DNA of 64,000 nucleotides from an uncultured Prevotellaceae bacterium. GTDB lineage: Bacteria; Bacteroidota; Bacteroidia; Bacteroidales; Bacteroidaceae. A model generated the notes under the pieces. It was not told the origin of the DNA. It saw only the letters and a list, made by a program, of their open reading frames with translations, and did not search any database. The stretch is from the NCBI GenBank assembly GCA_900315105.1, contig OMXX01000006.1, forward strand, positions 62,001-126,000, written 5' to 3'. Positions 53,764-63,366 of the stretch are shown here, piece by piece (within the stretch, counting starts at the first letter, position 1; each line of letters starts with the position of its first letter). Position numbers and translations under genes: made by a program.

Positions 53764-55112
53764 TTTTCGAAATATAAAGGCCAAAGTTCTTCTAATCTCT
53801 TTGCTATGTGATAAGCGAGAACAGGAGGTACTGCGTTTCCAATGATTTTATAGGCTCCTGATGAGCTTAATAAGAAACCACGCCCTTCTGTTTTGGGAAT
53901 TATAAAACGATAGTCAGGTGGAAATGTCTGTATTAGAGCACATTCTCTAACAGTTAGGCGACGTTCTTCTAAACCTGAGGCAAGTTCTTCTGTGTGAGTT
54001 CCACCATGTTCTGCTGATAAACGTCTGAATTCTATATTCCCGTGGTGTTCTGACCGTATTGTTGGCGCAAGACCATCAAGCTGAATCTCTGTTTGTCCTT
54101 GGCAATGATTGCCTAGATATTTTGCTTTAGAGTATGCTTTTTGTGCAAGGTCTATTGCATCAGATGGTTCTGGTAAAGAGGATAGAACATCTTTAGTTGT
54201 GACAATAGGTAACAATCCTTCTTCTTTGACTGTACAAGCATGGGTTATAGGTGGGTATGGATTGTATTGTGACGGAATGTTTTCTTGAGATAATGCTTCT
54301 AAAGCCTTTGGGCATAATGCGTCTATTCTAATACCAATGAAGATAATACGCTCGCGGGATTCTGGAACGCCATAGTTGCCTGCATGGAGTATTTGAGGAT
54401 GTAATACAATATAGCCATTATCATGGGCAGATGCGAAATCCTGTTGTATTATGTCTTTTACGTCTCCCAGACTTACAAGTCCTTTTACATTCTCTGCAAT
54501 AAAAATCTTTGGCCGAGTAATGTCTATGACTTGTTTCATCCAGTAATAGAGTTTTCCTCTGCTTTCTTCTGTCGGTATATTTTCGGTACGAATCTTACCC
54601 TCATGATCTTTAAGAGAGTTAAACCCTTTTCGTTTTCCTGCTACACTAAAATCTTGGCAAGGAAATCCACCTGTAACTATATCTATGTTCTTAGGGAAAA
54701 TTTCTGCACCTTGATTGTGCATTTTTACAAGATCTACAATACTTGCTAAATGGAAATTCTCTGCATTTTGACGATATTTTGACATATATCTAGTCCAACC
54801 TGCCTGAGCTTCCGGAAGTATGTCGTTAGCGAAAACGGTTGTGAATTTATTCTTTTTCAGATAAATCCACTCGTCATCTATTACATGGTCTATCCAATTG
54901 CAGTTCGGTGAGAAACTCTTACGATGAGCGACAAATCCACCTTCAAATCCAATATCCATACCTCCACAACCTGAGAACAATGATAGGATGCGAAGGCTGT
55001 TTTGTTCTTGGTCTTTTTTGTTTGAAGTAAAGATTAATGGTATTTGATTTTCACTTACAATACCATTATGGTCTTCTTCTAATAAAGCATAATAATCGGT
55101 AATATGAGACAT
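53760..55112 (-). CDS. DNA (cytosine-5) methyltransferase
   Basis: 450 residues with the motifs in order: LRILSLFSGCGGMDIGFEGG (I), GGFPCQDFSVAG with the catalytic Cys (IV), IFIAENVKGLV (VI), ESRERIIFIGIR (VIII), a target recognition region, and AYKIIGNAVPPVLAYHIA (X). It methylates C5 of cytosine to protect host DNA from the partner endonuclease. The gene is more AT-rich than the housekeeping neighbours, and the unit is flanked by repeats, which points to horizontal acquisition. Confidence 0.93.
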   Translation of the reverse strand: MSHITDYYALLEEDHNGIVSENQIPLIFTSNKKDQEQNSLRILSLFSGCGGMDIGFEGGFVAHRKSFSPNCNWIDHVIDDEWIYLKKNKFTTVFANDILPEAQAGWTRYMSKYRQNAENFHLASIVDLVKMHNQGAEIFPKNIDIVTGGFPCQDFSVAGKRKGFNSLKDHEGKIRTENIPTEESRGKLYYWMKQVIDITRPKIFIAENVKGLVSLGDVKDIIQQDFASAHDNGYIVLHPQILHAGNYGVPESRERIIFIGIRIDALCPKALEALSQENIPSQYNPYPPITHACTVKEEGLLPIVTTKDVLSSLPEPSDAIDLAQKAYSKAKYLGNHCQGQTEIQLDGLAPTIRSEHHGNIEFRRLSAEHGGTHTEELASGLEERRLTVRECALIQTFPPDYRFIIPKTEGRGFLLSSSGAYKIIGNAVPPVLAYHIAKRLEELWPLYFEK

Positions 55113-55208
55113 AACGATTGATGTCGTACCCTAATGAGTACAATTAAACATCCGTCAATCATTATGCATTAATTGTCATCAAATAGAATGCTAATTATTA
55201 CGCAAAAA

Positions 55209-55515
55209 AAGTTTCCTAGGCTTTCTGGCGAACGCATTATGATGACAGAATGAGTGGTTTATAATTTGTTATGCATCAATCTATCATCTTTAGCGTAATC
55301 GCATAAAAAGAGCGTGAGCCTTCTTATGCGTTCACCGAGGCAGCCTAGGAAACGTAACCTCTGTCCTTGTATAAGTTGTGCTCACGCCAATAAAGCATGA
55401 ACATTAACTATCCTATACAAGGACATTGGCACATTCCTATATGAATTGCCAAACCATTATTTTGGTTCAATTATTACGCTGAATAAGTTTCCTAGGCTTT
55501 TCAGGTGAACGCAAA
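55209..55515. repeat. three copies of a 28-bp motif (GTTTCCTAGGCT...GAACGCA)
   Basis: Copy A is at 55211-55237, copy B inverted at 55326-55353 and copy C at 55487-55515. All share GTTTCCTAGGCT, a variable 6-8 base centre and G(C/T)GAACGCA. A and C also share an upstream AATTATTACGC. The region between also holds GCGTGAGC/GCTCACGC (55312 and 55380) and TCCTTGTATA/TATACAAGGA (55363 and 55414), which interlock. This lies just upstream of the methyltransferase start and has no reading frame. Confidence 0.65.
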
Positions 55516-55776
55516 ACAATAGTCAATGCTATATGTTTAATATGTTATTTGTCTAATTTTATTTCTTTTCTGCGATTTTAATGTTTTTAGTTTATAGCTA
55601 AAGAAACTTTAGCCTCATCAGTGAAGTCAAGTATGTATGTCATAGTGCTTCGAGAAAGGCTTCAAGTTCTTCTTCCGTTTGCAAAAATACTATTTTATTT
55701 TTATACTTGCAAGAAAAGTGTGTAGAATTTATGTATAGTGATATTTTTTTACTTTTGTCTAAAATTTCTAAAAAGT
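55516..55776. other. AT-rich gene-free stretch
   Basis: About 260 bases without a credible frame or repeat. AAGGCTTCAAGTTCTTCTTC near 55649 looks like a decayed coding fragment but no family can be named. Confidence 0.3.
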
Positions 55777-55808
55777 ATTGGTTGTCTTGGAGATTTTTCT
55801 TAACTTTG
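55777..55808 (+). promoter_or_regulatory. promoter of the esterase gene
   Basis: ATTG (55777-55780), 20 bases, TAACTTTG (55801-55808), then CCACG. The leader is about 100 bases and contains a word array. Confidence 0.65.
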
Positions 55809-55814
55809 CCACGA

Positions 55815-55890
55815 TAATGGCTAAAGTCAAAAGTCTAATGGCTAAGGTCAAAAGTCTAAAGTCAAAAGCCTTTTGCCCCTTTGACCTAAT
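55815..55890. repeat. GGCTAAAGTCAAAAGTC-type word array
   Basis: ATGGCTAAAGTCAAAAGTCT, ATGGCTAAGGTCAAAAGTCT and AAAGTCAAAAGCC repeat in tandem (units of about 20 bases). They are followed by the partial complement CCTTTTGCCCCTTTGACCTA. It sits in the leader of the esterase gene. Confidence 0.55.
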
Positions 55891-55912
55891 ATTTATTTTC
55901 TAAACAAAGGTA

Positions 55913-56731
55913 ATGAATATCCTGAATATAAAGCGTGTTATAGTAGTGCTGACAATGATGATTGCCAGTATAGTATCGGTTTCGGCTCAGACTGCAGGCG
56001 AGTATCTGAAGATTACGGATGCTGTGCCGGGCGGGTATAACTTTTGGTATTTCATTCCAGAAGATTATAAAGTTGAACAGCATAAGATGCCGCTTGTTAT
56101 CTTCCTTCACGGAGCGAGTCTGTGTGGTAAGGACTTGATGCGTGTGCGTCGCTACGGTGTGCTTAATGCGATAGACAAGGGAATGGTGATTCCAGCATTC
56201 GTGCTTGCGCCTCAGAATCCGGGTGGTGCGTGGAGTCCGTCAAAGCTCAATGACCTTTTGGAATGGGCAAAGGCTAACTATAACGTAGATTCAACGCGTG
56301 TGTATGTGCTTGGCATGAGTCTTGGTGGTTATGGTACGCTGGATTTCGTAGGCTCTTATCCAGAGAAGGTGGCGGCTGCTATGGCTCTCTGTGGCGGTTG
56401 TTCGCTAAAAGATATGAGCGGACTTGGAAAGTTGCCTCTATGGATTATGCATGGAACTGCGGATAGAGCCGTGGGCGTAAAGGAGTCGAAGAGGGTAGTG
56501 AACTATCTTAAGGATAATGGTATTGACAAACTTCTACGTTTTGACTGGCTTGAGGGAGGAAATCATGGTGTGCTTGCTCGTCTGTTTTATCTTCAGAAGA
56601 CCTACGACTGGCTAATCTCTCACACTACAAATAAGCGCAAGATTGAGGATTGCATTGACATCACATGGGATGATATCAAAACGACATATCAGGACATGAA
56701 GAAGATGTCGGAGGATTATGAGCATGATTGA
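55913..56731 (+). CDS. secreted esterase (alpha/beta hydrolase)
   Basis: 272 residues. The signal peptide ends near SVSAQ (residue 26). The hydrolase core has LVIFLHGASLCGKD, nucleophile Ser near 136 in LGMSLGGYG, Asp near 184 in HGTADRAV and His near 218 in GGNHGVLA. This type is related to the PHB depolymerase and feruloyl esterase-like group seen in plant-polymer-degrading Bacteroidetes. The substrate is unknown. The C-terminal 35 residues are charged and less conserved in appearance. Confidence 0.87.
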   Translation: MNILNIKRVIVVLTMMIASIVSVSAQTAGEYLKITDAVPGGYNFWYFIPEDYKVEQHKMPLVIFLHGASLCGKDLMRVRRYGVLNAIDKGMVIPAFVLAPQNPGGAWSPSKLNDLLEWAKANYNVDSTRVYVLGMSLGGYGTLDFVGSYPEKVAAAMALCGGCSLKDMSGLGKLPLWIMHGTADRAVGVKESKRVVNYLKDNGIDKLLRFDWLEGGNHGVLARLFYLQKTYDWLISHTTNKRKIEDCIDITWDDIKTTYQDMKKMSEDYEHD

Positions 56732-56858
56732 AAAGCCTAAGGCCTAACCCGTCCTTCCCCAAGGGAAGGCTCCACCCCCCTCACCCCCTCCAGGGGGAGT
56801 AGTTACATTTGTATTGTTATGGGGGGAATGTTAATTGTTACTTGTTAATTGTATAGAT

Positions 56859-56996
56859 ATGAATTTTGAATCTTGTAATGATGAAAGCCGACGTGAGGAA
56901 CTTATCAGAATGATTGAACATTCTGTACAGCAGCTTAGCCTCGGCGAACTTGAAGCCCTTTACTATGATATGGTAGCAAAGGACTATATAAAATAG
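56859..56996 (+). CDS. 45-residue protein inside the inverted-repeat element
   Basis: ATG at 56859, stop TAG at 56994. The product begins MNFESCNDESRREELIRMIE and ends with LEALYYDMVAKDYIK, a charged two-helix peptide without membrane segment. Similar short proteins with LSLxELEALYYDMVAK ends seem to occur in Prevotella-like genomes, though I cannot confirm this. The gene is followed within three bases by a strong terminator, which supports expression. The function is unknown. Confidence 0.55.
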   Translation: MNFESCNDESRREELIRMIEHSVQQLSLGELEALYYDMVAKDYIK

Positions 56997-57023
56997 GGAG
57001 TACAAACGTACTCCCTATTTTTT
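56991..57023 (+). terminator. terminator of the 45-residue gene
   Basis: AAATAGGGAGTA, loop CAAACG, TACTCCCTATTT and a T-run. The left arm overlaps the stop codon. Confidence 0.85.
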
Positions 57024-57143
57024 GGCTATTATGTTTTCGTAAGGGATAATATTGTAACTACTCCCCCATGTGGGGGGGAGGGGGCTTGTCACATACTCCG
57101 ATGTTATCAACATCGGACTACCCTTGGGGAAGGACGGGTTAGG

Positions 57144-58598
57144 TCATTGTTCCTTCCAGAATGCTGGGGTGAATATTATCAGTACAGAGAATATCTCAAG
57201 ACGGCCCATGAGCATGAGGAGGGAACAAATCCACTTGGCAAAGTCGGGGAGCTCATCCCATGACATCGTCGGACCGATTTCTGTTCCGAGCGTAGGACCT
57301 ACGTTGCTAAGCGTGGATATGGTGATGGTGATGGCGTTGGTGTTATCGACACCTGCTGCTATCATCGTAAATGCGCAGAAGATGCACATGAGACAATACA
57401 CGGTAAGGAAAGCGAGTAGGGTTACGCGCTTCTGGTTTGGAACATTGGTAGCGCCTATGCGTAGTGGTAGTATGGCGTGTGGATGCAGCATCTGTCGGAA
57501 CTCGTTGCGAACTCCCTTCAAAAGCATTATACATCTTACAACCTTGAAACCGCCACTTGTACTGCCGGCACATCCGCCAATGAACATACACACGGCAAGT
57601 ACTACCCATGTGACATGAGGCCATTGGGCTGCATCATCGTTGAAGAGACCTGTGGTGGTGAGGAATGATACTACCTGATATATTCCGCAGCGGAAGGCGT
57701 GCTCATAGTCGTAGCCGTTATGTGTTATGAGCATCACCATGATAAAGAATGTGAAGATGAGGGTGATGCCGACATAGAACTTCACCTCCACATTGTTTAT
57801 GAGATTCTTCACTTCACCTTTGATGATGCTGCGATAGAGAAGGATGAAGTTCAGTCCGGAAAGGAAACAGAATAATGTGCTGACATATTCCATTGCCGGT
57901 GACTGGAATGTCTCGATACTGTCGTTATGCGTGGCAAAACCTCCTGTGGCAAGAGTGGTCATGGCATAGTTGATACTGTCAAAGACATTCATACCGAGAA
58001 GATAATAGCTTATTCCGCATGCAACTGACAGACTGAGGAAGATGATCCAGATACTCTTTGCTGTAGAGGATAGTCGTGGGTGTAGCTTGGTCTTGATTGG
58101 ACCCGTAGCCTCGGCCGCGAAGACCTTTACGGAACCGCCTACCATTGACGGTAATACGGCAATAGTGAAGAACACGATACCCAAACCGCCAATCCATTGT
58201 GACAGACTTCTCCAGAACAGTATTCCGTGAGGCAGACATTCCACATCATTGAGAATAGTGGCGCCTGTTGTCGTGAAACCCGACATAGACTCGAAGAATG
58301 CGTTCGTGAAATTGGTTATGTAGCCGCCTATGAGGAATGGCAGGGTGCCGAAGAGACTGAACAGAGTCCATGCCAGTGTGACAACAAGAAAGGAATCGCG
58401 TCGGCTCATAGTGTTGGTTGCGTCCTTGCCGAGATAGCGGAAAGCGAAACCGAACATCTGTGTGATTAGTATTGACAGAATGAATGCAAACGTGTCATCT
58501 TCTTGGTATATCAGAGATACACCAAGGCACATTATCATGAACACAGACTCAAGGAAGAGCAGTGAACCGAGAATCTTATATGTTAGTTTGAAATTCAT
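57144..58598 (-). CDS. trkH: potassium transporter TrkH
   Basis: About 484 residues with four M1-P-M2 repeats. Filter segments are visible as GFTTTGATIL, TTLATGGFATH, GCAGSTSGGFK and STLSNVGPTLG. It is the membrane pore of the Trk potassium uptake system, gated by TrkA. The start MNFKLTY at 58598 is chosen. An ATG four codons upstream gives MVRLM and is supplied by a dispersed repeat shared with trkA. The gene lies 177 bases downstream of trkA and is probably co-transcribed. Confidence 0.93.
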   Translation of the reverse strand: MNFKLTYKILGSLLFLESVFMIMCLGVSLIYQEDDTFAFILSILITQMFGFAFRYLGKDATNTMSRRDSFLVVTLAWTLFSLFGTLPFLIGGYITNFTNAFFESMSGFTTTGATILNDVECLPHGILFWRSLSQWIGGLGIVFFTIAVLPSMVGGSVKVFAAEATGPIKTKLHPRLSSTAKSIWIIFLSLSVACGISYYLLGMNVFDSINYAMTTLATGGFATHNDSIETFQSPAMEYVSTLFCFLSGLNFILLYRSIIKGEVKNLINNVEVKFYVGITLIFTFFIMVMLITHNGYDYEHAFRCGIYQVVSFLTTTGLFNDDAAQWPHVTWVVLAVCMFIGGCAGSTSGGFKVVRCIMLLKGVRNEFRQMLHPHAILPLRIGATNVPNQKRVTLLAFLTVYCLMCIFCAFTMIAAGVDNTNAITITISTLSNVGPTLGTEIGPTMSWDELPDFAKWICSLLMLMGRLEIFSVLIIFTPAFWKEQ

Positions 58599-58602
58599 TA
58601 GC

Positions 58603-58775
58603 CTAACCAAGCCTTCCCAAAAGGAAGGATGTTTTATACACTTAGAGCTATATGGTCATTTCCTCTGTCGCCTTCTGGCTGACACATACTAGAAGATACT
58701 TAATCTTCAACATCACTCCCTACGGAAGTTCAATGTTGATAACCAAAGTCCCCCTATGCAGGGGGATTTAGAGGG
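58603..58775. repeat. GCCTAACCAAGCC-type repeat between trkA and trkH
   Basis: AGCCTAACCAAGCCTTCCCA, GGATGTTTTATACACTTAGA and CTGACACATACT match the copy at 60123-60213 over about 88 bases with some 85% identity. A CCCCCTATGCAGGGGGATTT block closes it. It encodes an extra in-frame ATG before trkH. Confidence 0.65.
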
Positions 58776-60122
58776 TCAAAGGAAAAATTTCTCTATTCTC
58801 TTCATATCGGCATTGTGACAGAAGACAACCACGTTGTCGCCTGCCTGTATCTGCGTACCGCCACGTACTAGGATACCTTCACCGTCGCGCACAATTCCAC
58901 CGATTGTCATTCCGTAAGGTATTCCGAGTTCATATACCTTCTTTCTTGTCACCTTTGAGCCCGGCTGTGCCACGAACTCGGCAACATCGGCGTTGGCATT
59001 CATAAGGAAGCGCACGTTTGATACGTCGGCATCCATCAGCATCTCGTATATGTGACTGGCTGCAATAGCCTTCTTGTTTATGATTGTACCGATGTCGAGA
59101 CTCTCTGCCATTGCCGCATAGTCGAGGTTCTCCACCATAGCAACGGTCTTGCGCACTCCCATGCGCTTAGCTGTGAGACAGGCGAGTATGTTGGTTTCGG
59201 CATTACCTGTTATGGCCACGAATGCCTGAGTGTTCTTTATGCCTTCCTCTATGAGGAGAGAAACATCACGTCCGTCACCGTTGATGACAAGTACACGATC
59301 GGCATCAAGAAGCAGCTCGTTGAGAAGCTCACAACGTGCAGGATCCTTCTCGATAATCTTCATATTCATGTAGTCGGGCAGGGTAGAAGCTGTTCTAACG
59401 GCAGTCTTGCCGCCGCCCATTACCATCACGTTCTTCACGTCGGCATATCCTTCCTTGCCCACTAGCTTGCGGATAAGAGGAATGTAGTTGCGCTTGGTCA
59501 TGAAATATGCGAGGTCGTTAGCCTGCAACTCGTCATTACCATTAGGGATGATGGTCTCGTTACCACGCTTTATGGCAACTATGAGATAAGGCTCCTCTGG
59601 TCCGCATATCTCCTTGAGAGGTCGGTTTAGAATCTCTGCTGTCTCACGCAGTTTGATGCCGAGCATCACAAGCGCACCGTTATGCACATCCCATCGCAGA
59701 CGTACCCATGACATTTTTAGTCCGTTGATGATATCCTTCGCACCGAGGAGTTCGGGGTATATAACGGAGTCAACGCCTGAAGCCTGAAGGATATCGTGGT
59801 TCTCAGGGTCGGCAAATTCATAGTCTTCCACCTTTGCAACCGTCTGCTTCGCTCCGAGAGCCTTGGCAATGGCACACGATTCGAGGTTGACGTGCTGGTC
59901 AAGTGTTACGGCTATGTAAAGGTCACATTCATGCACACCTGCCTGACGTAGCGCGCTGATGCTGCCAGGATGGGCGTGGAGTGTGAGAACGTCGAAATTG
60001 GTAGAGATATTATCAAGGCTGTCCTCATCATCATCGATAAGGATAATCTCCTCGTTGTTTCGAGAGAGAAGCTTTGCCAGATATGTACCAATGGCGCGTG
60101 CGCCTGCAATTACGATTTTCAT
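58776..60122 (-). CDS. trkA: Trk potassium regulatory subunit TrkA
   Basis: About 448 residues in two RCK units. Each has a Rossmann fold and a C-terminal subdomain. The first begins MKIVIAGARAIGTYLAKLL and has LIDDDEDSL, and the second begins VKNVMVMGGGKTAVRTAS. Both glycine loops are altered from the common GxGxxG (GARAIG and GGGKTAV). It binds NAD(H)/ATP and gates TrkH at the inner membrane. The repeat-derived upstream ATG (MVRLM) is ignored and the start at 60122 kept. Confidence 0.92.
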   Translation of the reverse strand: MKIVIAGARAIGTYLAKLLSRNNEEIILIDDDEDSLDNISTNFDVLTLHAHPGSISALRQAGVHECDLYIAVTLDQHVNLESCAIAKALGAKQTVAKVEDYEFADPENHDILQASGVDSVIYPELLGAKDIINGLKMSWVRLRWDVHNGALVMLGIKLRETAEILNRPLKEICGPEEPYLIVAIKRGNETIIPNGNDELQANDLAYFMTKRNYIPLIRKLVGKEGYADVKNVMVMGGGKTAVRTASTLPDYMNMKIIEKDPARCELLNELLLDADRVLVINGDGRDVSLLIEEGIKNTQAFVAITGNAETNILACLTAKRMGVRKTVAMVENLDYAAMAESLDIGTIINKKAIAASHIYEMLMDADVSNVRFLMNANADVAEFVAQPGSKVTRKKVYELGIPYGMTIGGIVRDGEGILVRGGTQIQAGDNVVVFCHNADMKRIEKFFL

Positions 60123-60244
60123 AAGCCTAACCAAGCCTTCCCAAAAGGAAAGATGTTTTATACACTTAGAACAATATTGTCGTTACCTCTGTCACCTTTC
60201 GGCTGACACATACTCCGATGTAACCAACATCGGGACTTTCCGCT
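60123..60244. repeat. GCCTAACCAAGCC-type repeat between dxs and trkA
   Basis: It is the second close copy of the repeat at 58603. The blocks AGCCTAACCAAGCCTTCCCA, AGATGTTTTATACACTTAGA and CTGACACATACTCCGATGTA are followed by an AACATCGG dyad. It gives the in-frame ATG that lengthens the trkA frame. Confidence 0.65.
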
Positions 60245-62170
60245 CTATGTGAGAGGGCGGGAGGAGAGGCCACTGATTATTTCCTTGATGCTTTCCGCGT
60301 CTATTCCCACAATATGATGAAGCTCAGCAACTGTACCTTGCTCAACAAAACTGTCTGGCAATCCGAGACGCTTTACCTTTACATCATAGTCGTGATCCTG
60401 GAACCATTCGGTAACGGCAGAACCAAGTCCACCATTGCGAACACCATCCTCCACGGTTATCACCTTCTGGAAATTCCTGCCAACCTCGTGGAGTATGTCT
60501 TCGTCAAGAGGCTTTAGGAAACGCATATCATAGTGGGTGATAGGTGTTGAGTGTTGGGTGTTGGTGGATAGTATTTCCTCCACTGTGTTTCCTATTGGAC
60601 CTATGGTGAGAATCGCTATTCCCTTGCCTTCACCTTCCACGGAAGTTAGTTTTCTTCCCGTTCCTACCTTGATTTCCTCAAGAGGGCAACGCCAGTCGAT
60701 GAGAACGCCACGACCTCGCGGGTATCTGATGACGAAAGGCCCCTTGTCTGGTAGTTGTGCTGTGAACATAAGTCGGCGAAGCTCATGCTCGTCCATTGGG
60801 GATGAGATGGTGAGGTTTGGCACAGGTCTCAGGGCAGCCATATCGAAAGCTCCATGATGCGTAGCTCCATCCTCGCCTACAAGTCCGGCTCTGTCGAAAC
60901 AGAACACTACCGGCAGTTTCATTATAGCCACATCGTGGATGATATTGTCGTAGGCACGCTGGGCAAATGCGCTGTATATGTTGCAGAAAGGGATGAGACC
61001 ATCTTTTGCCATACCTCCCGAGAATGTAACAGCATGTCCTTCTGCTATTCCTACATCGAATGCGCGGTCAGGGAAAGCCTCCATCAGTTTGTTCATTGAG
61101 CATCCCGTAGGCATTGCAGGAGTTACACCTACGATGCGTGGATTCTGCTTGGCAAGCTCTACGAGAGTCTCACCGAATACATCCTGATACTTAGGTGGCT
61201 TATTCTCATCATTAGGAGTGATGCGGGCACCAGTATCTGGGTCGAACTTACCCGGAGCGTGCCATATCGTTGCAGCATTCTCGGCAGGCTTATAGCCTTT
61301 GCCTTTCTTTGTGTGGATATGCAGGAGCTTAGGTCCACGCATGTTCTTGAGCTGTGTGAGAACCCTTACGAGTTCCTTCACGTCATGCCCGTCAACTGGA
61401 CCGAAATAGCGGATGTTGAATCCCTCAAAAATATTCTGCTGTTGTGAGAGAACCGACTTGATGGAGTTGTTCAGTCGGATGATAGTCTTGCGACGGTCAT
61501 CATTCAGGAATCCCTTGCCTGTAAGCCATTCCGCAGCCTTGTTGCGCCAATGGTTGTATGACTCATTGGTGGTGAGGTTGAGAAGATACTGCTTCATTCC
61601 GCCCACGGAGCGGTCAATCGACATGTTATTGTCATTGAGGATGATGAGCAGGTCATTTGGCGAAGAACTTACATTGTTAAGACCTTCGAATGCCAATCCT
61701 CCACTCATAGCTCCATCACCGATTACGGCAACTACCTTCGGCGATGGTTGTTTGGTGTCGGGCGACAGTTTGGCTGCAACCGCCATACCAAGTGCTGCAG
61801 AAATGCTGTTAGAGGCATGTCCGCAGGTGAAGGTGTCGTATTCGCTCTCGTCAGGAGATGGGAAAGGATGCAGGCCGTTCAGCTTCCTGTTCGTGTAGAA
61901 AACGTCGCGTCGGCCTGTAAGTATCTTGTGTCCGTAAGCCTGATGCCCCACGTCCCACACAATGCGGTCGTAAGGAGTAGAAAAGACGTAATGGAGGGCT
62001 ACGGTAAGCTCCGTTACGCCGAGTGAAGATGCAAGATGCCCAGGGTTTACCGAGAGCTCCTGCACGATATCCTCGCGCAGTTCCTGGCAAACCTCAGGCA
62101 ACTTGTCCACCGGAAGTTTCCGAAGATCTTCCGGTGAGTCTATTTTGTTCAGTAAACTGAAATCGGTCAT
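60245..62170 (-). CDS. dxs: 1-deoxy-D-xylulose-5-phosphate synthase
   Basis: 641 residues. It makes DXP from pyruvate and glyceraldehyde 3-phosphate, the entry to non-mevalonate isoprenoid synthesis. Thiamine diphosphate binding is shown by [18 protein letters not shown] and the N-terminal [13 protein letters not shown]. The transketolase-type second domain has [17 protein letters not shown], and the third domain [10 protein letters not shown]. Just before that, residues reading [13 protein letters not shown] are encoded by a GGTGTTGAGTGTTGGGTGTT word array. The start overlaps the asd stop by one base, so the two are co-transcribed. Confidence 0.95.
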   Translation of the reverse strand: MTDFSLLNKIDSPEDLRKLPVDKLPEVCQELREDIVQELSVNPGHLASSLGVTELTVALHYVFSTPYDRIVWDVGHQAYGHKILTGRRDVFYTNRKLNGLHPFPSPDESEYDTFTCGHASNSISAALGMAVAAKLSPDTKQPSPKVVAVIGDGAMSGGLAFEGLNNVSSSPNDLLIILNDNNMSIDRSVGGMKQYLLNLTTNESYNHWRNKAAEWLTGKGFLNDDRRKTIIRLNNSIKSVLSQQQNIFEGFNIRYFGPVDGHDVKELVRVLTQLKNMRGPKLLHIHTKKGKGYKPAENAATIWHAPGKFDPDTGARITPNDENKPPKYQDVFGETLVELAKQNPRIVGVTPAMPTGCSMNKLMEAFPDRAFDVGIAEGHAVTFSGGMAKDGLIPFCNIYSAFAQRAYDNIIHDVAIMKLPVVFCFDRAGLVGEDGATHHGAFDMAALRPVPNLTISSPMDEHELRRLMFTAQLPDKGPFVIRYPRGRGVLIDWRCPLEEIKVGTGRKLTSVEGEGKGIAILTIGPIGNTVEEILSTNTQHSTPITHYDMRFLKPLDEDILHEVGRNFQKVITVEDGVRNGGLGSAVTEWFQDHDYDVKVKRLGLPDSFVEQGTVAELHHIVGIDAESIKEIISGLSSRPLT

Positions 62171-63228
62171 TATTTTACGTTTCCAACCTTGATAAGGTAC
62201 TCGGCAATCTGAACAGCGTTCAGAGCGGCACCCTTCTTGATCTGGTCACCAGAGAGCCAGAATGTAAGTCCGTTAGGATCTGAGAGGTCCTTACGTACAC
62301 GACCTACATAGACATCATCCTTGCCGGCTGTGTAGAGAGGCATTGGGTAAGGCAGACCTTCCATTGTCTCCTTGCTTGCATCAGGATTAGCCTTTGCACC
62401 TACGCGCTTAGGATCGTCAACAAGAGTTACGCCTTCGCCATTGCGGAGAGCCTCCTGAGCAGCCTCTACTGAGATTGGCTCCTCTGTCTCAATCCATACA
62501 GCCTCAGAATGAGCGCGGAGTGAAGAGATACGTACACACATTGCAGAACACTTTGCGTCGGTGTGCATGATCTTCTTTGTCTCGTTGAACATCTTCATCT
62601 CTTCCTTGGTATAGCCGTTGTCCTGGAAGACGTCAATCTGTGGAATTACGTTGTAAGCCAACTGGTAAGCGAACTTGTTAACGGTTGGCTGCTCGTTGTT
62701 GGCAAGCTCCTTATACTGCTGCTGAAGCTCTGCCATAGCTGCTGCACCGGCACCTGAAGCACTCTGGTAAGAAGCTACGTGGATTCTCTTGATATGAGAG
62801 AGCTTCTCCAGTGGCTTGAGCACCACTACCATCATGATAGTCGTACAGTTAGGGTTTGCGATGATACCGCGTGGACGGTTGAGAGCATCCTCGGCATTGC
62901 ACTCAGGTACAACCAATGGCACATCATCGTCCATACGGAATGCGCTTGAGTTGTCAATCATCACAGCACCATATTTAGTAATGTCAGCTGCAAACTCCTT
63001 GGATGTACCAGCGCCAGCACTTGTGAATGCGATGTCAACATCCTTGAAGTCATCGTTGTGCTGGAGAAGCTTGACCTCATATTCCTTACCACGGAATGTG
63101 TATTTGGTACCAGCTGAACGCTCACTACCAAACAAAACGAGGTCATCCATAGGGAAATTTCTCTCATCAAGGACGCGAAGGAACTCCTGTCCTACTGCAC
63201 CACTTGCACCAACAATTGCTACTTTCAT
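62170..63228 (-). CDS. asd: aspartate-semialdehyde dehydrogenase
   Basis: 352 residues. The NADP site is [11 protein letters not shown] at the start, the catalytic Cys is Cys128 in ANPNCTT, and the active-site SYQSASGAG and the later [15 protein letters not shown] segment ([13 protein letters not shown]) are conserved. It makes aspartate semialdehyde for lysine, threonine and methionine synthesis. A TAATTTTG box at 63277-63284 is a possible -7 element, with a weak -33. It heads the transcript with dxs. Confidence 0.95.
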   Translation of the reverse strand: MKVAIVGASGAVGQEFLRVLDERNFPMDDLVLFGSERSAGTKYTFRGKEYEVKLLQHNDDFKDVDIAFTSAGAGTSKEFAADITKYGAVMIDNSSAFRMDDDVPLVVPECNAEDALNRPRGIIANPNCTTIMMVVVLKPLEKLSHIKRIHVASYQSASGAGAAAMAELQQQYKELANNEQPTVNKFAYQLAYNVIPQIDVFQDNGYTKEEMKMFNETKKIMHTDAKCSAMCVRISSLRAHSEAVWIETEEPISVEAAQEALRNGEGVTLVDDPKRVGAKANPDASKETMEGLPYPMPLYTAGKDDVYVGRVRKDLSDPNGLTFWLSGDQIKKGAALNAVQIAEYLIKVGNVK

Positions 63229-63366
63229 TTCTTCTAATTTTTAGTTGTTGTTATAAAAAATCTCAAAATTGCGGTACAAAATTAATAATTTTCGGGGGAT
63301 TATTCGCTATTTTGCCGATTTTTTTGCAATTTTGCAGTCAAAAAAGGTGAAAACAAACATAAATCA

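Larger units (their letters stand above)
56743..57143. mobile_element. 400-bp inverted-repeat element carrying a small gene
   Basis: The terminal arms are 23 bases and exactly complementary: 56743-56765, beginning CCTAACCCGTCC, and 57121-57143, ending GGACGGGTTAGG. A second perfect pair is GGGGGAGTAGTTACA (56793-56807) with TGTAACTACTCCCCC (57053-57067). Between them lies a 45-codon gene with its own terminator. The right arm ends just before the trkH stop. It carries no transposase, so it would be a non-autonomous cassette if it moves at all. Its ends share words with the GCCTAACCAAGCC repeat family. Confidence 0.5.

Noticed and set aside
55211..55353. CCTAGG as the recognition site of the restriction-modification pair
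   Set aside because: The motif lies in repeated 28-bp units of other meaning, and recognition sites cannot be read from upstream repeats.
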